NCBI RefSeq assembly: GCF_000233455.1
Contig: NZ_JH376420.1
Span: forward strand, 1,514,965 to 1,578,964
Source of the DNA: [Clostridium] citroniae WAL-17108
Lineage (GTDB): Bacteria; Bacillota; Clostridia; Lachnospirales; Lachnospiraceae
Direction: 5' to 3'
Length of the DNA: 64,000 bases
The position numbers and the translations under genes were made by a program. Positions within the stretch are counted from its first letter, which is position 1. Each line of letters starts with the position of its first letter. This document shows positions 46,347 to 56,500 of the stretch, piece after piece. Under the pieces are notes generated by a model, which did no database searches, was not told the origin of the DNA, and saw only the letters and a list, made by a program, of their open reading frames with translations.

Positions 46347-47189
46347 TCATATTCTCCCCAAATGATTGCTGAGATTTTGCATAAATGATACCTGTTTTAA
46401 TTTCACCATAACCGTCTCCAGATGGGAACACTCAATACAAATGCTGTCCCCTGCGGACAGCTCCATGGAACTGTCCCCGTCAAAGGACACCACCTGGCCG
46501 CTGTTTAACAGCCTGATCTCTATCCTGTCCTCGGGCGCCAGAACAATGCTCCTGGCATTAAGTGAATGGGAACAGATGGGCGTCAGCACCATCATCCGGG
46601 CCGAGGGGGCAATGACCGGGCCTCCCGCGGAGAGATTGTATGCCGTGGAACCCGTGGGTGTTGCCACCAACACCCCGTCCGCCGCGTATTCATTGAGATA
46701 TTCGTCATTGACGTAAACGGAATAACGCAGGACCTTCAGAGGATCCTGCCTGGTAACTGCAATCTCATTCAGCGCAATGTCCGACAATACAGGCTCCTTA
46801 TCGTGAAATGCCGTTCCCTGTATCATCATCCGTTTTTCCAGCTGATAACGGTCCTCCAAAAGCGCATCCATAACAGGGGCAATATCTTCCTGCCTGCTGA
46901 TCTGGTTCAGGTAACCCAAATGGCCACGGTTGACGCCAACCATAGGGATCCCCCTTCCGGCCAGATCCCTGGCTGCCTGGATCAAGGTCCCATCCCCGCC
47001 GATGGTGATAACACACTCCGTATTCTCCGGTACCATCCCGGAATTTGTATGGGTGCTCTCCCTGTCCCGCAAAGATGCGCTGTTCAACCTGCACACAGCG
47101 CCCTTTGCTTCAAGGTATGTTTTGATAAACACCTGAGCGTCTTTTACATATTCCTTGCTCAGATTGGCAATAATATAGAAATATTTCAT
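46347..47189 (-). CDS. nadK: NAD kinase
   Basis: 280 residues from ATG at 47189; the longer frame to 47237 overlaps tlyA and is unlikely. Motifs GGDGTLIQAARDL (near residue 65), NRGHLGYL, and TPTGSTAYNLSAGGPV match the NAD/ATP-NAD kinase family, which makes NADP. Located between tlyA and argR as in many Clostridia. Confidence 0.95.
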   Translation of the reverse strand: MKYFYIIANLSKEYVKDAQVFIKTYLEAKGAVCRLNSASLRDRESTHTNSGMVPENTECVITIGGDGTLIQAARDLAGRGIPMVGVNRGHLGYLNQISRQEDIAPVMDALLEDRYQLEKRMMIQGTAFHDKEPVLSDIALNEIAVTRQDPLKVLRYSVYVNDEYLNEYAADGVLVATPTGSTAYNLSAGGPVIAPSARMMVLTPICSHSLNARSIVLAPEDRIEIRLLNSGQVVSFDGDSSMELSAGDSICIECSHLETVMVKLKQVSFMQNLSNHLGRI

Positions 47190-47202
47190 TGTTAGGCTCC
47201 TG

Positions 47203-48099
47203 TTATTTATCCAGTGAAGTGTGTGCTTCCTCCACAACCATCTTGGGATCCACCGGCACGTGACTGTAGATTACGGTTTCCTCATCTGCAACTGCATCAT
47301 GGTCCCCGGCATGATACCCATCATGATTCCCATCATGATTCCCATCATGATCCCCAATCTGGTTTCCTCCATGGTTCTGAAGATAAAGAAGGTACTCAAT
47401 ATTTCCTTCCGGTCCCTTAATAGGGGAATATTCCAGGTTCAGCACCTCAAACCCTATGCTGAGCGCATACTGGATCACCATCCGGATCACTTCCAGGTGC
47501 ACACTCTTTTCCCTGACAACCCCTTTCTTGCCCACCTTTTCACGTCCCGCCTCAAACTGCGGCTTGATCAGGCACACAATCTGTCCATCCTCTGTAAGCA
47601 GCGCCTTCACCGGTCCCAGAACCTTGGTAAGGGAGATAAAGGACACGTCAATACTTGCAAACCGGATCCTGTCCCCAATATCCTCCGGGGTCACGTAGCG
47701 AATATTTGTTTTTTCCATACACACCACACGGTCATCATTCCGCAGTTTCCATGCCAGCTGTCCGTGCCCCACGTCCACGCTGTACACCTTCACCGCCCCG
47801 TTCTGGAGCATACAGTCTGTAAATCCTCCTGTGGAAGCCCCCACATCCATGCAGACCTTTCCCTCAAGCTCCACACCAAAATGACTCATGGCTTTTTCCA
47901 GCTTCAGGCCTCCGCGGCTCACATACTTAAGAGTGCTTCCCCTGACTTCGATCTGAGCCGTATCGTCAAAGGAGGTTCCCGCCTTATCCTCCTTTTGTCC
48001 ATTTACATAGACAATTCCTGACATGATCAGGGCCTTGGCCTTTTCTCTGGACTCAGCCAGACTTCTCTGCACCATAAGCACATCCAAACGCTCTTTCAT
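47203..48099 (-). CDS. tlyA: TlyA family rRNA 2'-O-methyltransferase with His/Asp-rich tail
   Basis: 298 residues. The N-terminal S4 RNA-binding domain (ERLDVLMVQRSLAESREKAKALI) precedes an FtsJ-like methyltransferase (MDVGASTGGFTDCML; DVSFISLTKVLGP). TlyA methylates ribosomal RNA cytidines. Unusual is a C-terminal extension of about 55 residues containing GNHDGNHDG-type units, encoded by 12-bp tandem repeats at 47311-47358. Most relatives end near 270 residues without it. The tail could bind metal, or be neutral. Confidence 0.9.
   Translation of the reverse strand: MKERLDVLMVQRSLAESREKAKALIMSGIVYVNGQKEDKAGTSFDDTAQIEVRGSTLKYVSRGGLKLEKAMSHFGVELEGKVCMDVGASTGGFTDCMLQNGAVKVYSVDVGHGQLAWKLRNDDRVVCMEKTNIRYVTPEDIGDRIRFASIDVSFISLTKVLGPVKALLTEDGQIVCLIKPQFEAGREKVGKKGVVREKSVHLEVIRMVIQYALSIGFEVLNLEYSPIKGPEGNIEYLLYLQNHGGNQIGDHDGNHDGNHDGYHAGDHDAVADEETVIYSHVPVDPKMVVEEAHTSLDK
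47311..47358 (-). repeat. Four 12-bp tandem repeats inside tlyA
   Basis: Units ATGATACCCATC, ATGATTCCCATC (twice) and ATGATCCCCAAT encode repeated four-residue His/Asp/Gly/Asn units in the TlyA tail. As 12 is a multiple of three, copy-number changes would keep the frame. Confidence 0.85.
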
Positions 48100-48109
48100 C
48101 TTTTCCTCC

Positions 48110-49984
48110 CTAGTTCAGCCCATTCATCCATCCTCCGGCCTTCATGGTCCTTATGATGGAATCACTGTCTATTCCAAGTCCTTCCCTCAATATGGAAACA
48201 TTACCATGTTCCACATAATCATCAGGCAGGGCCACATTTAACACCTTGATATGTGGGTAATTCTGATGGATATACGCAGTCACCGCCAGCCCATATCCTC
48301 CCTGAAGGACATTCTCCTCCAATGTTACGATCAGGCCGTGATTCTCGGCCAGACGATCTATCAATTCTATGTCAATGGGCTTTACAAAGCGGCCATTGGC
48401 AAGGGAACATGCATAGCCTTCCTTTTTCAGCTTCTCCCTCACATGCTCTCCTGTGCTCACCATACTGCCCACTGCCAGCAGCGCAATATCCTTTTCCTCG
48501 TAAAGCATCTCGCCTTTTCCGTAGGCCACCGGCTGCCTGAAATCCCTCAGTCCCCGGTATGCTTCTCCCCTTGGATAGCGCACGGCCAGGGGACGGTCAT
48601 ACTCCATGGCAAATTCCAGCATGGCCCTCAGCTCCCACATGTTTTTGGGAGCCATGACGCTCATGTTGGGGATGGACGTAAGAAAGGAATAATCAAATAT
48701 TCCCTGATGGGTTTCCCCATCGCTGCCCACAAGGCCTGCCCGGTCCACCGCAAACAGTACGGGAAGGTTCTGGATGCATACATCATGAAGGATCTGGTCA
48801 TATGCCCTCTGCAAAAAGGAGGAATAGACCGCAACCACCGGTTTTAATCCGGCTGCCGCCATGCCTGCCGCAGAGGTCACCGCATGCGCCTCCGCAATAC
48901 CCACGTCAAAGAAACGGTGGGGATACTTTTTTCCAAAGGCAGTCAGCCCCGTACCATCGGGCATGGCTGCGGTCACAGCCACCAGATTGGGATACTGCTC
49001 CCCCAGCTGACAGATCTTCCTGGAAAATACATCCGTATAAGATGGATTCTTCTGCTCCGACAACGGCTTGCCCGTGTCCACGTCAAACGGACCTACCCCG
49101 TGGAAGTGGGAAGGATTCTTCTCAGCCGGCCTGTAGCCTTTTCCTTTTTTTGTGATCACATGGACCAGGACAGCGTGGTCCAACTTCTGTGCTTCCCTTA
49201 GCACTTTGCACAGGGCGGGGATATTATGTCCGTCCACCGGCCCCAGATAGGTAATGCCCATATTTTCAAAAAGCATGCCTGGTATGAACAGCTGTTTGAT
49301 GCTGTTCTTGGTGCGCTTGATCTTATCTATCATCACAGATCCCACCACCGGTATCCGGTCCAGGGCATCTGCCACATTCTTCTTCAGGTCATTGTAACCG
49401 CTGCCTGTGCGCAGGCCATTTAAGTAGCGGGACATGCCCCCTACATTTTCCGAAATAGACATATTGTTGTCGTTCAGCACAATAATGAAATTCCGCTTCA
49501 TTCTGGCGGCATTATTAAGGGCCTCGTAGGCCATGCCGCCTGTCAGGGCCCCGTCTCCGATCACTGATACCACCTTGTAATCCAGTCCCTTCAGATCACG
49601 GCCAAGAGCGATCCCAAGGCCTGCTGAGATGGAAGTGGAACTGTGCCCTGTGTCAAAGGAATCATAGGGACTCTCCTTGCGCTTTGGAAATCCGCTGAGT
49701 CCTCCGTATTGGCGCAGCTCATCAAACTCAGCCATACGCCCGGTCAGGATCTTGTGGGTATAAGACTGGTGCCCTACATCCCATATCACCTTATCCTCCG
49801 GGAGGTTGAATGTGAGATGCAGGGCAATGGTCAGCTCCACCACACCCAGGTTGGAGGCCAGATGGCCGCCGGTATGGCTGATCTTTTCGATCAGGAATTC
49901 ACGGATCTCCTGGGACAGTTTTTTTAATTCCTCGGGGGGAAGAGACTTTAACTCCTCCGGCCCCTTAATATGCTCCAATATCAT
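48110..49984 (-). CDS. dxs: 1-deoxy-D-xylulose-5-phosphate synthase
   Basis: 624 residues. Thiamine diphosphate site GDGALTGGMAYEALNNA (near residue 145) with the downstream NDNNMSIS. The transketolase-like middle has DVGIAEAHAVTSAAG, and the C-terminal domain GMLYEEKDIALLAVGSM. It catalyses the first step of the MEP isoprenoid pathway. It lies after ispA and before tlyA in the conserved group. Confidence 0.97.
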   Translation of the reverse strand: MILEHIKGPEELKSLPPEELKKLSQEIREFLIEKISHTGGHLASNLGVVELTIALHLTFNLPEDKVIWDVGHQSYTHKILTGRMAEFDELRQYGGLSGFPKRKESPYDSFDTGHSSTSISAGLGIALGRDLKGLDYKVVSVIGDGALTGGMAYEALNNAARMKRNFIIVLNDNNMSISENVGGMSRYLNGLRTGSGYNDLKKNVADALDRIPVVGSVMIDKIKRTKNSIKQLFIPGMLFENMGITYLGPVDGHNIPALCKVLREAQKLDHAVLVHVITKKGKGYRPAEKNPSHFHGVGPFDVDTGKPLSEQKNPSYTDVFSRKICQLGEQYPNLVAVTAAMPDGTGLTAFGKKYPHRFFDVGIAEAHAVTSAAGMAAAGLKPVVAVYSSFLQRAYDQILHDVCIQNLPVLFAVDRAGLVGSDGETHQGIFDYSFLTSIPNMSVMAPKNMWELRAMLEFAMEYDRPLAVRYPRGEAYRGLRDFRQPVAYGKGEMLYEEKDIALLAVGSMVSTGEHVREKLKKEGYACSLANGRFVKPIDIELIDRLAENHGLIVTLEENVLQGGYGLAVTAYIHQNYPHIKVLNVALPDDYVEHGNVSILREGLGIDSDSIIRTMKAGGWMNGLN

Positions 49985-50014
49985 ATTGATGTTTCTCCAA
50001 ATGGTTATACCGGC

Positions 50015-50926
50015 TTATTTCTGCCTGTGGATCAGCAGATGGATCAACTGTTCCAGGAAATCATTGTTCCCGGGCAGTTTATTCAGTTCCTCTATGGCTT
50101 CAGCAGATATCTTCTCCACATCCTGCTTTGCCTTTTCCAGACCTTCCAGTGTCACGTAGGTGGTCTTTTTATTCTTTTCATCGCTGTTTACCGGCTTGCC
50201 GATGATCTCTTCGCTGCCGGTCACATCCAGGATATCATCCTGGATCTGGAATGCCATACCGATCTTGGACGCCAGGGATTCCACGATCTTGCAGTCCTCA
50301 TCCGCAGCCCCGCCCAGCACGGCGCCGATGAGCATGGACGCCTCAATCAGGGCGCCTGTCTTCAAATGATAGATAAAATCCAGCTTGTCCGCCGGAATCG
50401 GTCCGCCTGCCAGTTCAACATCCACCGTCTGGCCGCCGATCATACCATACACCCCGGTCTTTCGTGCAAGGATCCCTATGGCCTTTCCAATCCTGGAGAG
50501 TTCATCCGGATCCACACTGGTCTCAAATGCGCAGGAGGCCGTTTCAAATGCATACATCATAAGCGCATCTCCTGCCAGAACGCCGATATCCTCCCCGAAT
50601 TCAGCCCATGTGCTGGCCTTACCCCTGCGCATCATATCATCATCCATACAGGGAAGGTCATCATGCACAAGTGAGGAGGTGTGGATCATCTCAACCGCTG
50701 CCATGAATGGTATCACAGATTCCAGAAGGCAGCCTGTAAACAGGCGGCACATCTCCTGCATCAGCATGGGGCGCAGGCGCTTGCCGCCGGCCCTTATACT
50801 GTAATTCATAGCTTCCAGGATGGTCTTCTGATGGCCGGTTTCTTCCGGAAGATAGGTTTCAATTAACTTTTCGATCTCTGCTGTACGTTCGTTCAGTTCC
50901 TTCTTAAATGTTTCCTTATCACTCAT
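50015..50926 (-). CDS. ispA: Farnesyl/geranyl diphosphate synthase
   Basis: About 303 residues from ATG at 50926 (GAGG with 9-nt spacing), overlapping the xseB stop. First Asp-rich motif LVHDDLPCMDDDMMRRG, second IQDDILDVTG, plus GGKRLRPML near the N-terminus. It condenses isopentenyl diphosphate to geranyl or farnesyl diphosphate. Confidence 0.95.
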   Translation of the reverse strand: MSDKETFKKELNERTAEIEKLIETYLPEETGHQKTILEAMNYSIRAGGKRLRPMLMQEMCRLFTGCLLESVIPFMAAVEMIHTSSLVHDDLPCMDDDMMRRGKASTWAEFGEDIGVLAGDALMMYAFETASCAFETSVDPDELSRIGKAIGILARKTGVYGMIGGQTVDVELAGGPIPADKLDFIYHLKTGALIEASMLIGAVLGGAADEDCKIVESLASKIGMAFQIQDDILDVTGSEEIIGKPVNSDEKNKKTTYVTLEGLEKAKQDVEKISAEAIEELNKLPGNNDFLEQLIHLLIHRQK

Positions 50927-51152
50927 TTTCATCACCCTCGCTCAATATCTGAATTTTCTTTTCTACTTTATCTATCTGGCTGTTCAGAGACTTCACCAGC
51001 TTCATACCTGCCTCATAACAGGCAAATGATTCTTCCAGCGTACTGTCCCCTGCCTCCAGCTTTTTTATGATCTCCTCCAGCTGTACAAAGTTTTCCTCAA
51101 TGCCAGCCTGCTGCTCTTCCTTTTCCTGTGTGTCTGCTTTCCTGCGCGGCAT
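50919..51152 (-). CDS. xseB: Exodeoxyribonuclease VII small subunit
   Basis: 77 residues, with the family core FVQLEEIIKKLEAGDSTLEESFACYEAG. It starts 3 bp after xseA and overlaps ispA. Confidence 0.95.
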   Translation of the reverse strand: MPRRKADTQEKEEQQAGIEENFVQLEEIIKKLEAGDSTLEESFACYEAGMKLVKSLNSQIDKVEKKIQILSEGDENE

Positions 51153-51155
51153 GCC

Positions 51156-52427
51156 TTATCCCTCACTTTCAAACACGTGTTCAACCTGGGCCTCGATCCG
51201 GCCGTCCCTCACGCTGATTCCTATTATGTCCCCGGGCTTTGTCTGGGCAATGGTCCTGACGGCATTTCCCCGTGTATCCGTCACAAACCCATATCCGGCG
51301 CTGAGCTTCTTAAGAGGGGACAGTGCCTCCAAACGCCCGGCGCCAAGGGCCAGGCGGTGCTTTCCTGCTTTCAGGCTTCCCTCTATTAAAAAACTCAAAC
51401 GCTTTTCAATGTCTGTCAGGCGCCTTTTGTCTGACCCAAGCCGTTCCTTCATGATCCGCTCCATCTGGCTCTCAATATCAGCCAGCCTCTGTCTGCGGTC
51501 CACCAACTGCCGCTCTGGACTGTGAAGCGTCAGCCGCATCTTTCCCTGTTCCAGGCGGAACGCAAGCTTCTCAACCTTCCGCTCCATGGAACGGTTTAAG
51601 ACCTGGCTGTACAGCTTTACCTGTTCTTCAAACTGGCTGAGGTCAAACACAGCCAGCTCTGCTGCCGCGGACGGAGTCGGCGCCCTCAGGTCGGCCACGT
51701 AATCCGCAATGGTCACATCGGTTTCATGGCCAACGGCTGAGATGATGGGAGTGGTACTGTTAAATATGGCTCTGGCCACCATCTCCTCATTAAATGCCCA
51801 AAGATCCTCAATGGAGCCTCCGCCCCGGCCCACAATGATCACATCAAGTCCCATGCGGTCCAGGGTTTCGATCCCTTTTACAATGCTGAACTTTGCCCTC
51901 TCTCCCTGGACCAGGGCAGGGTACAGGATCAGCTGCACATAGGGATTCCTTCTGGCGGAAATATTCATGATATCCCGGATGGCAGCCCCGGTACTGGCCG
52001 TGACGACCCCTACCTTTAATGCATATTTGGGTATGGGCTGCTTATAACAGCCGTCAAACATGCCCATGTCCTCCAATTCATTGCGCAGCTTCTCAAAACG
52101 GGCAAACAGATCGCCTCGGCCTTCCCTGGTTATCTCCTTTGCATAGAGCTGGTACCTGCCGTCCCGCTCATACACGTCCACATTACCGGTGACAGTAACT
52201 TCCTGGCCTTCCTCCAGTTCAAAGGTCAGCCCCTTTCTCTGCCCTGCAAACATGACGGCGGCAATCTGTGAGCCGCCGTCCTTCAGGGTGAAATATATAT
52301 GACCGGATGTGTGATATTTACAATTAGAGACCTCGCCCTTGATAGAAATACGGTTCAGTGCGAAGTCCTGTGTAAACATGTTCCTTATATATGCTGTTAC
52401 CTGTGTTACGGTATAAACGCTTGCCAT
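51156..52427 (-). CDS. xseA: Exodeoxyribonuclease VII large subunit
   Basis: 423 residues. An N-terminal OB fold (VYTVTQVTAYIRNMF, GEVSNCKYHTSGHIYFTLKD) precedes the catalytic region (VIIVGRGGGSIEDLWAFNEE; SAVGHETDVTIADYVADLRAPTPSAAAE) and a C-terminal coiled coil. It degrades single-stranded DNA together with XseB. It begins 3 bp after nusB. Confidence 0.97.
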   Translation of the reverse strand: MASVYTVTQVTAYIRNMFTQDFALNRISIKGEVSNCKYHTSGHIYFTLKDGGSQIAAVMFAGQRKGLTFELEEGQEVTVTGNVDVYERDGRYQLYAKEITREGRGDLFARFEKLRNELEDMGMFDGCYKQPIPKYALKVGVVTASTGAAIRDIMNISARRNPYVQLILYPALVQGERAKFSIVKGIETLDRMGLDVIIVGRGGGSIEDLWAFNEEMVARAIFNSTTPIISAVGHETDVTIADYVADLRAPTPSAAAELAVFDLSQFEEQVKLYSQVLNRSMERKVEKLAFRLEQGKMRLTLHSPERQLVDRRQRLADIESQMERIMKERLGSDKRRLTDIEKRLSFLIEGSLKAGKHRLALGAGRLEALSPLKKLSAGYGFVTDTRGNAVRTIAQTKPGDIIGISVRDGRIEAQVEHVFESEG

Positions 52428-52430
52428 GTG

Positions 52431-52901
52431 TTATGCCTGCTCTTTGCTTTCCTTACCTATGAATCTTGCAAGGATCCCATTGACAAATGCCGGTGAATCG
52501 TTGCCGCCAAACTTCTTGGCCAGCTCCACGGCCTCGTTGATGGACACCTTTTCCGGAATGGTATCATCATACGCCATCTCAAAGAGCGCCAGACGCAGAA
52601 TCGTAAGTTCCACCTTACCCATGCGCTTTGTCTTCCATCCGGCCGCCACCTCGTTCAGCTTTGCATCAATCTCAGGAATCTTATCTATTATGTTTGCTGT
52701 TCTTGCCTGAAGATATTCACTGTCCTCGGTTTTTAATTCTACTTTATGCAATACCTGAAGAACACCCTCTGTGTCTACGTCTTCTTCTTCCGGCGACTGG
52801 AAATACTGATCCAGCTGGGCGATGGCCTCTTCCTGGGTGGGATAGAAGTCTGCCGAGAACAACATTTTAAAGCAGTGCTCCCGCAATTCTCTTCTGGTCA
52901 T
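52431..52901 (-). CDS. nusB: Transcription antitermination factor NusB
   Basis: 156 residues from ATG at 52901 (GAAGAGAAA upstream). Family features: TRRELREHCFKMLFSADF, and KVSINEAVELAKKFGGNDSPAFVNGIL at the C-terminus. It joins rRNA antitermination complexes. First gene of the nusB-xseA-xseB-ispA-dxs-tlyA-nadK-argR run. Confidence 0.95.
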   Translation of the reverse strand: MTRRELREHCFKMLFSADFYPTQEEAIAQLDQYFQSPEEEDVDTEGVLQVLHKVELKTEDSEYLQARTANIIDKIPEIDAKLNEVAAGWKTKRMGKVELTILRLALFEMAYDDTIPEKVSINEAVELAKKFGGNDSPAFVNGILARFIGKESKEQA

Positions 52902-53065
52902 TTTCTCTTCTTGTACGTAAAAGCCGATCCATGTAATGTTCACATCCTCAGCCTTTGGTACATTTTCCTTTCTTCAATGTTGGTTGGTTCTCCCCCTGAA
53001 AAAGGAAGTTCCATTGTAGACATTATAGCAAAACCACTGCATAAAAACAATAAAAAATGTATAAA

Positions 53066-53095
53066 ACACTCCCTGAACAACGCTCCAGGGAGTGT
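53066..53095 (-). terminator. Terminator after the Asp23 gene
   Basis: ACACTCCCTG / CAGGGAGTGT stem with a TTTTATA tail on the minus strand, 23 bp after the stop. Confidence 0.9.
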
Positions 53096-53117
53096 CTTAT
53101 CCATCTTATATACGCTG

Positions 53118-53501
53118 CTACTTGCCTTCGTCCATGTTGACACCGGCAATCTTTATGTTCACATCCAGCACGGTCAGCCCTGTCATATTCTCGATGGCTG
53201 CGCTCACCTTGTCCTGTACCTGCTCGCTTACGGCCGGTATATTATACCCATACCGGATGTTCAGGGAAAGATCCACGGACACATGCTCCTCCGTCACATC
53301 CACCTTCACTCCCTTGCTCAGGTTCTTCATTCCCAGCTTGCCTACCAGTTCGTTGGTAATGTTGCCCGCCATGGAGTCCACACCCTCCACCTCAGTGGCA
53401 GCCAGTCCGGCTATGATCGCCACCACCTCATCCGCTATCTGTACTTCGCCGATCTTATCTTTCTCGTATAATTTATGGGTACTGCGATTTTCCTCTGCCA
53501 T
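53118..53501 (-). CDS. Asp23/Gls24 family envelope stress protein
   Basis: 127 residues. The core GEVQIADEVVAIIAGLAATEVEGV and VDLSLNIRYGYNIPAVSEQVQDKV matches the Asp23/YqhY group, commonly encoded just before nusB in Firmicutes. YqhY-type members are linked to control of fatty-acid synthesis. A terminator separates it from nusB. Confidence 0.92.
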   Translation of the reverse strand: MAEENRSTHKLYEKDKIGEVQIADEVVAIIAGLAATEVEGVDSMAGNITNELVGKLGMKNLSKGVKVDVTEEHVSVDLSLNIRYGYNIPAVSEQVQDKVSAAIENMTGLTVLDVNIKIAGVNMDEGK

Positions 53502-53593
53502 CACAATTTGCCTCCTGTTATGACTTGTAAACTATTATTTTACTATTATAACAAAAAGGGCGAAATATGTATAGGTTAATTTTTCCGACAGTT

Positions 53594-56500
53594 TTAGTCT
53601 GAAATATTCTCCTCATCAAGTCCCAGGCTCTTTCGGCCCAGGTTGTAAACCAGTTTATAGTAAGTGGGAAGCATGATCAGGGTCAGTGCCGTGGCCGCGA
53701 TCAGACCGCCCACATTTACAAGGGCCAGCCCCTGCATCATGGCTCCCGCCTTTCCGTAAGCCAGCGCATTGGGCACCATGGATATGACCGTGGTCAGGGT
53801 GGTCATGAAAATGGGTCTCATACGGATGGCGCCTGCTTCCACCAGCGCCTGGTCCAGAGGCATTTCCGCCAGCAGCTGGTTCACGGTTTCCACATAGAGG
53901 ATCCCGTTATTGACCACGGTTCCTATGAGCATCAGAAATCCCAGCATGGAAACCATACTGATGGGACTGTCCGCCGCGAACAAGAGCCCAAATGAACCGA
54001 TCAGGCTGAAGGGAATGGTGGTCATGACCATCAGGGAAAACTTGGGTGATTCAAACTGGATCGCCATGACAATAAATATCAGGAACACGCCGGTTCCCAG
54101 CGCACCTCCCAGCGCGCCCAGCTCTTCTCCCATCATTTCATCCATGGAATTGGCAGCCGGCTCCACCTCCGCCGGAAGTTCCCATGAATCCACAAACTTT
54201 TTTACATTTTTTTCAGCCGTCTTTTTATAGTCTGCCTGTGGTTCCATGGTGATGGCTACCTGGTACTGCTTATCCTTCCGTTCAATCTGCTGGGGACTGT
54301 CCTCATAATAAATATCCCCCAGGTCTTCCAGAGGAAGAGTTGTACCCGTGGCCGTGGTGATCATCATTCCCTGAAGTTTATCAATGGTATCGTACCGGTC
54401 CGGCGCATACTCCACCCGGATATCCACGTCCTCACCATTGATGCGCACGGTGGAAACATCCATTCCGCTCAGGCTGCTGTATATGACCGAGCCGATGCCC
54501 GCAGGTGTCAGCCCCTCGGCCTGTGCCTTCACAGGATCGATCTTTACCTTGATGACCGGAGCCGCGTTTTCAATGGAGGAGTGGACCTGCATCACATCCT
54601 CCCTCTCCCGAAGGGCGTCAGCCAGCTCATCTGCCGCCATTTTCAGCGCGTCATAGTCCGTGCTCTGCAGGTCGATCTCGATCTGGTCGCTGCTGCTCAT
54701 GGCTGAGGAGCTGGTGGTGCTTCCCTGCTCCATCGTAATGGAGACATCCTTATACCGTTCCGTCTCCCGCCTCCATTGGTCGATCACTTCATCGGTGGAC
54801 AGTTTGCGGTCATCCTTCAGATATGCGTTCAGGGTAGCGCCACCCCCGCCCGTACTCAGCCCGCTGGAGCCATATGTTAAAAGGTAATGGTCCACGGACT
54901 CGTCATTTATGATCATGTCCTCCACCTGTGCCAGAGTCTCATTGACCGATTCAATGGACAGTCCGGGTTTTGTCTTGACAGTCACCTGTACGATCCCCTC
55001 ATCCACGGATGACATGAGATCCACATTCAGCCTGGAGGCTAAAAGAAAGGCCGCTGCCAGCAGCAGGACACTGGTACCCATGATCAGCCTGGTCCTGGGT
55101 ATGATGGAGGGCATGTTTTTGCGGTACCATGCCTGTAGGGATTTCATCAGGCGGTTTACCGGGGCATTTTCTTTTTCCATGGGATGCCACTGGTAATAAC
55201 ACAAAGGCACAATGCTCACTGCCGAGAACAGGGAGGCGATCATACAGAAGACAATGGTATACCCCAGCTGCTTAAACAGCTGTCCCGACATTCCGCTCAG
55301 CATTGCCAGGGGAAGGAACACCACGCAGGTGGTGATCGTGCCGCCTGTAATGGAGCCGATCATGGTACGGCTGCCCTCAATGGCCGCGTCATAAAAATTA
55401 TGTTTTTCCTTTGCCCTGAAACAGCCGTCCAGCACATTGATGGAATTATCCACCATCATGCCCACGCCCAGAACCAGGGATGTGAGGGAAATAACGTTTA
55501 AGGAAAATCCCATGGCGCTCATGGAGATCAGAGCCAGCATAATGGAAATGGGAATGGAGGTTCCAACGATCACAGATGCCCGCAGGTCGCCGTAGAACAG
55601 CCACAGAACGATCATGGAAAGGATCACCGCCATGATCATGGTTTGAAATACGTTTGAAATGGATTCCGTGATCATCTCGCTGGAATCATTTACAACTGTG
55701 ATCCGGATTCCCGGGTTGACGGCCTCAATCTCCTGGATCTCCTTCATAACGTCCCTGGATACATCAATAGCCGTGGAACTTTGCTGTTTTTTTATGCCCA
55801 AGGAAATGATATCACTTCCATTGTAGCGGCCAATGGAATCCGCATCCTCCAGGGCATCATACACCTCTGCAATATCGGACAGATGGATGACATCCCCGTT
55901 TGCCAGTGGAATAGCCACGGACTTCAGGCTTTCCGCATTGTCATAGTCATTGCCCACACTGACATCCAGGTTCTGTTTTCCGACCTTTACCTCACCTGCC
56001 GGAATGGTAAAATCCGCTGCTCCCACGATCTGGCCCACTGCAGACATGGTGAGATGATACTGCTCCAGTTTTTCCGGTATCAATTCCACCCTGATATAGC
56101 TTTTCTGGCCGCCGGACAGGGACACCTCGCCCACGGACCCCAGTTTTTCAAACAGTGGGACCACATTGTTGTCCACATATGTATAAAGGTTTCCGTCCAC
56201 CTGCCCGCTGACCGCCAGGGTCACCACCGGCTGGGCGTTCAGGTCCAGTTCCATAATGGTGGGTTCATTGGCATCATCCGGCAGATCGCTGCGGATGCCG
56301 TCCATGGCCTTTTTCAGATTGATATAGGCTGTATCAATATTGGTTCCGTATTCATACTGGACCATGATCACCGATACATTTTCCTGGGAGTAGGACTGTA
56401 TTGTGTCCACACCGTCCAGGGATGTGATGGCATCCTCCTGCTTCATGGTGATCAGTTCATTGATATCATCCGGGCTTGCCCCTGCATACACGGTACTGAT

